Positions 5,062 through 8,480 of a stretch of DNA of 8,480 bases are shown here, piece after piece. The notes under the pieces were generated by a model. That model was not told the DNA's origin. It saw nothing but the letters and a program-made list of their open reading frames with translations, and made no database searches. Positions within the stretch are counted from its first letter, which is position 1. Each line of letters begins with the position of its first letter. Source of the stretch: an uncultured Eubacteriales bacterium. Lineage in GTDB: Bacteria; Bacillota; Clostridia; Oscillospirales; Oscillospiraceae. The position numbers were made by a program, and so were the translations under genes. The DNA is taken from NCBI GenBank assembly GCA_900320765.1, contig ONTN01000090.1:1-8480 (forward strand), in the 5' to 3' direction.

Positions 5062-5652
5062 TTAAAATCCCGCCGGAAGGTCGGCGTCGGTGTGCGGCGG
5101 AACGTCGTTATATCCGCCGCCGTAAGAGGATCCGGAAGAGCGCTCAAGCTTCTTGAGCTCAGGCACCTTGAACTTTCCGCTCTTGATAACGTCGACGGAA
5201 ACGACGCTGTCGGCGTTCGTGACGGTGTATACCGTGCCCCTACTCGACTCCTTCTCACGGGCGGCAAAGATCACGCCTATCTTCTTACCCTTGAGCCCCG
5301 CCTCGTTCCAGTCCCAGTGATAACCGGGATTAGAGTCCTCGACGGCGTTCGTGAAGCGGCGGAAAAAACTCGCCTGCTGCGCGTATTTGTCGCTCAGCTC
5401 GTCGGGAATATTCTGGTTTACGACGCCGCCCCAGTATTTCTGCTCGCCCGTCTGAGCGTTATAGTCGGTGGTGAAAAAGCCCTTGCGCTCGCCTTCGCAG
5501 ATCTCGACTAGGATCTCGAGGTGTGTTCCGCGGCTCTGCCTATTCGGCTTTTCGGCCGCCTTGAGGATCTCGCACACGTAGCCGCCTGCCGGAAGGTTCT
5601 CTCTCGTGTTGCTCGGTTCTTTTACGCTCTCCCAGTTTCTTATAGGTTTCAT
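5062..5652 (-). CDS. DUF669 protein, probable ssDNA-binding partner
   Basis: A 196-residue member of the DUF669 phage family, which usually sits next to Sak4-like ATPases. Typical segments are LPAGGYVCEIL (20-30), THLEILVEICEGERKGFF (43-60) and FRRFTNAVEDSNPG (97-110). They make up a beta-rich domain ending at about 165. It continues into a Ser/Gly/Tyr-rich linker (171-181) and an acidic end HTDADLPAGF. This architecture resembles single-stranded DNA binding proteins, whose acidic hydrophobic tip recruits partner enzymes. Its role as an SSB-like protein is inferred. AAGGAG lies nine bases before the ATG at 5652. The longest upstream reading frame ends in an ATGA overlap with this start, and an alternative frame ends 3 bases before it. 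Family call: good; biochemical role: moderate. Confidence 0.85.
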   Translation of the reverse strand: MKPIRNWESVKEPSNTRENLPAGGYVCEILKAAEKPNRQSRGTHLEILVEICEGERKGFFTTDYNAQTGEQKYWGGVVNQNIPDELSDKYAQQASFFRRFTNAVEDSNPGYHWDWNEAGLKGKKIGVIFAAREKESSRGTVYTVTNADSVVSVDVIKSGKFKVPELKKLERSSGSSYGGGYNDVPPHTDADLPAGF

Positions 5653-6500
5653 TTGTTATATCTCCTTTGCAAGTAATATTTTGTCTCTCTGTTCGTTTGT
5701 GAGTTTGAACGGGCAAAAAACACCCGTTGCCTTTTCAACGACGATGTATTCTCCCGTGTATCTGCATTGCTTACGGGCGTACGTTTCGAGGAGGGGACAA
5801 TGCAGGCAGTCAACGGCTCGCGGATCAAAGCGGAGCCAAGCCCCTGTCTGCGGTGCTTTTCGTCCACCCACAGTGTGTCGAGGTCCGCGACCTTCCATCT
5901 GTCGATCTCCACGATGCATCCGGCGATGAGTTCGCCCGCCTCGTCGGTGGGGGTCTCGAACATACCCATCGGGCTCTTTGCGGTCACTCGGCCGTCCGAC
6001 TGCGTAAGGAAAAAGTGCCGGTCATTGTCGGCCTTGCAATAAAGGACTATCGAGAAAAGCCCCTCAAGGGTAAGCTGGTTATCGAGCATCTTTCCGAGCG
6101 TCTTGGCCTTGACCTTCCCGCTGTCGTTCTCCTCGGAGTGGTGCAGAAAATAAACGACGATGTCGGGCGGAAGATCGCGGAGAACGGTATAACGGACGAG
6201 GTCGGCGAAGTTTACGGCCATCGTGGTAAATTTGTCGTAGCCCTTCTCCTGAGCCTTGTCGAAAGCCTCGAACGCCATCAGATACTGGCTATCGTCGATG
6301 GCGTAGGCCTTTTTGGCGGGGTTAGCCAAAGCCGCCTTTATCGACGGATAGCTTGCGCCGTTCATCACGGGGAGCTTGCCCCGAAACGGCAGCGGCTTTG
6401 ACGCCACGTTGAAAACGCTGATCTCCTCAGGTTTGAAATTTCTGAGAGCGGTCGACTTCCCGCTCCCGCTCTCTCCGATTACTAAAACTGGTATTCCCAT
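5649..6500 (-). CDS. Sak4-like phage ATPase with abnormal C-terminus
   Basis: RecA-fold nucleotide-binding protein of the phage Sak4-like group, thought to promote single-strand annealing together with an SSB. The open frame is 283 residues. Walker A GESGSGKST is at 9-17 and the Walker B AYAIDDSQYL at 65-74. VVYFLHHSEEND (115-126) and KAKTLGKMLDNQLTLEGLFS (131-150) follow, and KSPMGMF (175-181) marks the usual end region. From residue about 187 on, it departs from the family: residues 189-228 read as a GNAT acetyltransferase fragment. After residue 228 the frame appears non-coding, because a Cys-rich sequence opens in the -1 frame. AGGAGGT is five bases before the ATG at 6500. Family members usually end about 15-25 residues after the SPMGMF motif. 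The ATPase core looks intact; whether the protein is made as a fusion is open. Confidence 0.85.
   Translation of the reverse strand: MGIPVLVIGESGSGKSTALRNFKPEEISVFNVASKPLPFRGKLPVMNGASYPSIKAALANPAKKAYAIDDSQYLMAFEAFDKAQEKGYDKFTTMAVNFADLVRYTVLRDLPPDIVVYFLHHSEENDSGKVKAKTLGKMLDNQLTLEGLFSIVLYCKADNDRHFFLTQSDGRVTAKSPMGMFETPTDEAGELIAGCIVEIDRWKVADLDTLWVDEKHRRQGLGSALIREPLTACIVPSSKRTPVSNADTRENTSSLKRQRVFFARSNSQTNRETKYYLQRRYNK
5656..5817 (-). pseudogene. Cys-rich segment in the -1 frame after the GNAT piece
   Basis: In the frame -1 to the ATPase, about 53 residues beginning AVDCLHCPLLETYARKQC and continuing YTGEYIVVEK and GVFCPFKLTNEQRDKIL look much more protein-like than the ATPase frame over the same bases. 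The pattern C-x2-C-x10-C-x16-C suggests a small zinc-binding module. No start codon with a ribosome binding site precedes it, so it is either reached by a frame change, is the remnant of a separate gene, or the window has a one-base deletion near 5817. It ends with TAA at 5656-5658, 3 bases before the DUF669 start. Confidence 0.5.
5817..5936 (-). pseudogene. GNAT acetyltransferase fragment in frame with the ATPase
   Basis: Residues 189-228 of the ATPase frame read GELIAGCIVEI, then DTLWVDEKHRRQGLGSALIR. This is the strand-turn-helix core (motif A) of GNAT acetyltransferases, including the R-x-x-G-x-G acetyl-CoA pyrophosphate-binding signature (R217, G220, G222). The N-terminal strands and the C-terminal half of a GNAT domain (about 140 residues) are missing, so it cannot be a working enzyme alone. 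It looks like the scar of a deletion or recombination that joined the ATPase gene to a GNAT gene. Confidence 0.6.
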
Positions 6501-6509
6501 TTTTACCTC

Positions 6510-6677
6510 CTATTCTTTTTCGCACCACGCCGGAGCTTCGACCTCAGGCGTGGTTACGTTTTGTGGAAACGTCGCGACGACGCGCTTTCGCCCGTTCCAG
6601 CCGAGGGTACACACAAGCGCATCCCGTGTCTTCGGCCATTCCGTTCTTACAGCGTAGGGGCACTCAGCGCAGTTCAC
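6510..6677 (-). CDS. Small Cys-rich protein, GTG start
   Basis: A 55-residue gene that overlaps the end of the upstream gene by 14 bases and ends 9 bases before the ATPase start. The sequence starts MNCAECPYAVRTEWPKTRDA and ends EVEAPAWCEKE. Cysteines at 3, 6, 23 and 52 (CxxC plus two more) suggest a single zinc-binding site. The GTG at 6677 is preceded by a GGGGG stretch about 9 bases away, a weak but acceptable ribosome binding site, and the overlap allows coupled translation. Small four-Cys proteins of this type are common in early operons of clostridial phages; their function is not known. I consider it real because of the Cys pattern and because it fills the gap exactly. Confidence 0.72.
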   Translation of the reverse strand: MNCAECPYAVRTEWPKTRDALVCTLGWNGRKRVVATFPQNVTTPEVEAPAWCEKE

Positions 6678-6840
6678 CGGCGCCGCCCCCTTTCCAGTAT
6701 TCGACGTATGATATCGTCCTGGAGCCCGTAGGGTTTTTCTTCTTCACGACGCGCACCGTGTACCCATTGCGGACGAGGATCACGGCGAGGGCGTCCCTGT
6801 CTGCTGGCGCAGCGCACTCAATCATCGTGCGTTCTTCCAT
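6664..6840 (-). CDS. Small hypothetical phage protein
   Basis: A 58-residue protein. The start chosen is the ATG at 6840, six bases after GGAGG; a TTG two codons upstream would leave no space for the ribosome binding site. The core RDALAVILVRNGYTVRVVKK (about 15-34) then SRTISYVEYW suggests a helix followed by two or three beta strands, a compact alpha/beta fold. No catalytic or metal-binding residues stand out (one Cys). It overlaps the upstream zinc-ribbon gene by 23 bases and the downstream Cys-rich gene by 14 bases, so the three are probably translationally coupled. Function unknown. Confidence 0.7.
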   Translation of the reverse strand: MEERTMIECAAPADRDALAVILVRNGYTVRVVKKKNPTGSRTISYVEYWKGGGAGELR

Positions 6841-7063
6841 CTTCAACCTCCCCTCTTTCGAAACCGAGGAGCGCGGCCTTTTCCGCCGTGCTGAGATCTC
6901 GCCATTCGTCGTCTATGCAGTCTTCGCAGAGGCGGCGCGTGCCGTCGGGAGAGTCATAAAACTCCTCGCCCTCGTAGATCTCGCCCCCGCAGCGGGTACA
7001 GTGAGCGATGATCACGTCCTCCGGCGGCTCGAAGCTGTAGCCGTAAAGCGGCTTATATGTCAT
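6818..7063 (-). CDS. Zinc-ribbon-like phage protein
   Basis: An 81-residue protein with two CxxC pairs, HCTRCGGEIYEGEEFYDS (C22, C25) and RRLCEDCIDDEW (C46, C49), the pattern of a small zinc ribbon. The C-terminal third is acidic and probably flexible (FERGEVEDGRTHDD). The ATG at 7063 has AGGAGG seven bases upstream and shares one base with the stop of the preceding gene (TGATG), indicating coupled translation. Such proteins are frequent in early regions of phages of Clostridia and may bind DNA or a partner protein; a specific role cannot be given. Confidence 0.8.
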   Translation of the reverse strand: MTYKPLYGYSFEPPEDVIIAHCTRCGGEIYEGEEFYDSPDGTRRLCEDCIDDEWRDLSTAEKAALLGFERGEVEDGRTHDD

Positions 7064-7254
7064 CAGTAATCCTCCTCGTATAATCTGTAGGTCTTTCCCT
7101 CCGTCCGCTTGCCGTTCCGAGCATTACTGATAAGCGAATATACATAACTCATACTTACTCCCATCTGCTCGGCGCAGTCCGCGGCTGTACCGTCGGCGAC
7201 AAGCTCGCCGGTATCACGTCTGTAAATAGCGTAGTATTTTCTCGGCGTGCCCAT
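7063..7254 (-). CDS. Small protein with possible helix-turn-helix
   Basis: A 63-residue protein. The first part (KYYAIYRRDTGELVADGT) forms likely beta strands, and the middle GTAADCAEQMGVSMSYVYSL (22-41) reads like a helix-turn-helix, followed by basic residues (SNARNGKRTEGK). Similar small proteins with a YYAIY start and an ECAxxLG helix pair are common in Firmicutes phages. AGGGG lies eight to nine bases before the ATG at 7254. It may bind DNA, but no target is visible in the window. Confidence 0.75.
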   Translation of the reverse strand: MGTPRKYYAIYRRDTGELVADGTAADCAEQMGVSMSYVYSLISNARNGKRTEGKTYRLYEEDY

Positions 7255-7267
7255 TCGCTGCTTCCCC

Positions 7268-7390
7268 TCATTTCTTGATTACGATCTTGTACCCTGCTTT
7301 TTTAAGCTGTGCGGTCAGCTCCGGCGAGGGCTTGTCCTTTTCGCTGTAGACGCAATAGACCTTGCCGTTCTTTATGGCGTGGTAGGTCAA
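7268..7390 (-). CDS. Very small protein with TTG start (40 residues)
   Basis: The sequence starts MTYHAIKNGKVYCVYSEKDK and continues PSPELTAQLKKAGYKIVIKK, which fits a beta hairpin, a helix and a closing strand. The TTG start at 7390 overlaps the stop codon of the preceding gene (TTGA), with AAGGTGAG upstream, a classic coupling arrangement. The stop is 13 bases before the next start, so the gene fills what would otherwise be a gap of 132 bases. The composition is protein-like and lysine-rich. No family recognised. Confidence 0.65.
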   Translation of the reverse strand: MTYHAIKNGKVYCVYSEKDKPSPELTAQLKKAGYKIVIKK

Positions 7391-7716
7391 TATCTCACCT
7401 TCTTTACTCCCTCATATCTCTCCTCAAAAGGCTTAAACCGCTCAGGCGGTAAACACTCTTTAAGGAGCGTATCGAGCTCTTCGCGGTATCTGTCGCATTC
7501 CGGCTCTTTTGGATTGCCTATGTAACGCTTGAAATGGTCGAACAGCATATCAGCCTCGACTATCAACCTTTCCATACGCTCATACGAAAACCCATAGACG
7601 CGGTGCAGGGCGATAAGAAACAAGTCCGATGCGACCTGCTTTCCGTAGCGTTCGCCTATGTCCATACCCGCGTCAAAATGGGCTTTTAGGCGGAGTGTTA
7701 GGTCATTCTTCGGCAT
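7387..7716 (-). CDS. Hypothetical phage protein, helical
   Basis: A 109-residue, almost entirely helical protein of unknown function. The segment MDIGERYGKQVASDLFLIAL (18-37), continuing with HRVYGFSYERMERLI, resembles a widespread group of uncharacterised proteins in early operons of gut Firmicutes phages, marked by a YGxQxxxD helix and a GFxxxRxxRL turn-helix. The C-terminal half is rich in charged residues (EECDRY-like repeats of Glu/Arg) and may form a coiled coil. The ATG at 7716 has AGGGGAG upstream and overlaps the preceding gene's end by 14 bases. No enzyme motif seen. Confidence 0.75.
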   Translation of the reverse strand: MPKNDLTLRLKAHFDAGMDIGERYGKQVASDLFLIALHRVYGFSYERMERLIVEADMLFDHFKRYIGNPKEPECDRYREELDTLLKECLPPERFKPFEERYEGVKKVRY

Positions 7717-8230
7717 ACGCTCCCCTCAGCTTTCTTATTGTTCCACCGACGTAAGCGTCCTCGGTGAGCTTGACAAATTCCTCAACGGTCATTTTATCGT
7801 GGTCTATGTCTATGTTGTGGTCTTTTGCAAAGGCTTTACGCCCCATCTCGCAAGAGCCTGTTAAGCGGTGGTGCCATTCGAAAAAATCTGCCGCCGGATA
7901 TTTAACTCCTTTCGCGTGTTCGGCGATAAAAGCCGCTATGCGATCTTCTTCGGGCATATCCTCAAAAAGTTTATCTTCCAAAGCTTCCATAGCCTTATGT
8001 AGCGTTTCACCGTGGGCGAATGTATCACCCTCTTTGACGATATAGCAAGGCGTAAGTGTTAAGTCAAAATTAAGTATTGCTCCCTTAGCTATGTTGTCGC
8101 GCACTTGCCGGATAATAGTCTGTGTGCCGTCGACAAGATAGACTGTTTCGCCGTTAAACGCTCGAATGCCGTCGCCGGAGCCGTAGCCGGAGCCGTAGCC
8201 GGCGCGTGACCGGGGCAGTGGACCTCCCAC
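7703..8230 (-). CDS. Conserved gut-phage protein of unknown function, 5' end out of frame
   Basis: The open frame gives 175 residues. After a Gly-Tyr-Ser repeat (GYGSGYGSGDG, 11-21) comes a conserved-looking region: AFNGETVYLVDGTQTII (24-40), AKGAILNFDLTLTPCYIVKE (48-67), FFEWHHRLTGSCEMGRKAFA (116-135) and TVEEFVKLTEDAYVGGTIRK (148-167). I recall similar uncharacterised proteins in gut Clostridia mobile elements, often with a Gly-rich repeat in front of the same domain. The GTG at 8230 lacks a properly spaced ribosome binding site. A better start exists at 8265, but it is in another frame, so the intact gene probably ran 8265-7703 and now has a one-base break near 8200-8218. A conserved Cys (62, 127) and His pairs (120, 121) are visible, but no known active site. 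Confidence 0.7.
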   Translation of the reverse strand: MGGPLPRSRAGYGSGYGSGDGIRAFNGETVYLVDGTQTIIRQVRDNIAKGAILNFDLTLTPCYIVKEGDTFAHGETLHKAMEALEDKLFEDMPEEDRIAAFIAEHAKGVKYPAADFFEWHHRLTGSCEMGRKAFAKDHNIDIDHDKMTVEEFVKLTEDAYVGGTIRKLRGAYAEE

Positions 8231-8265
8231 GTCTCCACAAGCTCAGGCTTGTCCGTCTTTTTCAC
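8089..8265 (-). other. Out-of-frame 5' portion of the preceding gene
   Basis: A GTG at 8265 is preceded by AAAGGAGG and a second GGAGG, a much better site than that of the GTG at 8230. The first 16 codons (starting MKKTDKPELVETWEVH) look like a genuine N-terminus. After that the frame reads an artificial-looking CPGHAPATAPATAPATA, the out-of-frame version of the Gly-Tyr repeat, and stops at 8089. A -1 change near 8200-8218 would join it to the long frame ending at 7703. Confidence 0.6.
8174..8202. repeat. 12-base tandem repeat encoding Gly-Tyr-Gly-Ser
   Basis: GCCGGAGCCGTA is repeated exactly at 8174-8185 and 8186-8197, followed by GCCGG at 8198-8202, giving about 2.4 copies. In the minus-strand coding frame it encodes GYGS repeats. 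Repeat number changes here would keep the frame, so the repeat alone does not explain the nearby frame break. Confidence 0.85.
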
Positions 8266-8480
8266 AGTCCTCCGCCTCCTTTAAGTAGCCCATCTGTTCC
8301 ATATAAGAATTTGACATTGTTACGCCCAGGATTTTATTGTAAAAATCTACGGTCCACTTCCCTGTTTCGGCGTTATAAGCGACTGCAAGCAGCTCACCAT
8401 TCTGTTCGTGTATGATTACGCCTTGCCAAAGCGCTCCGCGCCTTTCCTCTACAACAACTCTCAGTTCGGAACTTTGCCCG
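8243..8480 (-). CDS. Hypothetical protein, C-terminal part (cut by window edge)
   Basis: The last 78 residues of a gene that starts beyond the right edge. The readable part includes LRVVVEERRGALWQGVII, GELLAVAYNAETGKWTVDFY and MEQMGYLKEAEDCEKD. This alternates beta strands and ends in a charged helix, and it looks like genuine protein. It overlaps the GTG at 8265 by 23 bases, in keeping with the tight packing of the operon. No family recognised. The operon promoter must lie further right. Confidence 0.65.
   Translation of the reverse strand, partial: GQSSELRVVVEERRGALWQGVIIHEQNGELLAVAYNAETGKWTVDFYNKILGVTMSNSYMEQMGYLKEAEDCEKDGQA

Noticed and set aside
5050..5511. Plus-strand open frame of 153 residues opposite DUF669
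   Set aside because: Antisense shadow; the opposite strand has the recognised family and a good ribosome binding site.
5727..6401. Long plus-strand open frame (about 224 residues) opposite the ATPase gene
   Set aside because: No ribosome binding site, unnatural composition rich in Arg/Val, and fully antisense to a gene with clear Walker motifs.

Overview
The window looks like part of a tailed double-stranded DNA phage or prophage genome from a low-to-moderate GC Gram-positive host, most likely a gut-type Clostridia (Bacillota). The reasons are strong AGGAGG-type ribosome binding sites before nearly every gene, dense coding with short overlaps, and a clostridial-phage gene set: terminase, DnaB helicase, a Sak4-like ATPase next to a DUF669 protein, and an ERCC4 nuclease. 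No integrase, repressor, tRNA, rRNA, CRISPR array or insertion sequence is visible.

Layout. Left part (1-1300, minus strand): the packaging module. It holds the start of the terminase large subunit (cut by the window edge), about 460 bases of non-coding DNA with G-rich repeats, and a probable terminase small subunit with its own promoter. Middle (1300-2640): a regulatory and accessory island. A ribbon-helix-helix protein on the minus strand, with its own promoter and a strong terminator, faces a plus-strand cassette of three small unknown genes. That cassette starts at a near-consensus promoter and ends at a strong terminator. The two promoters are back to back, with repeated short motifs between and within them. 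This is the only plus-strand transcription unit in the window.

Right part (2767-8480, minus strand): one long early/replication operon, read from right to left. It starts upstream of the window. The order is: an unknown gene (partial), a conserved gut-phage protein that is frame-broken at its Gly-Tyr repeat, several small genes (two Cys-rich, two with non-ATG starts), a Sak4-like RecA-fold ATPase, a DUF669 protein with an SSB-like acidic tail, an ERCC4-family nuclease, a DUF6291-like protein and the replicative helicase DnaB. The operon ends at a hairpin near 2767-2794, convergent with the plus-strand cassette. Together the Sak4, DUF669 and nuclease genes suggest a phage recombination/annealing module feeding into DnaB-driven replication.

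The oddest parts are: (1) the 3' end of the ATPase gene, where the usual Sak4 end is replaced by a piece of a GNAT acetyltransferase, followed after a -1 frame change by a Cys-rich segment; (2) a second apparent -1 frame break at 8200-8218; (3) the divergent RHH/plus-strand cassette, which has mutually exclusive RNA hairpins between its first two genes; and (4) the long G-rich gap between the terminase subunits, a possible packaging site.
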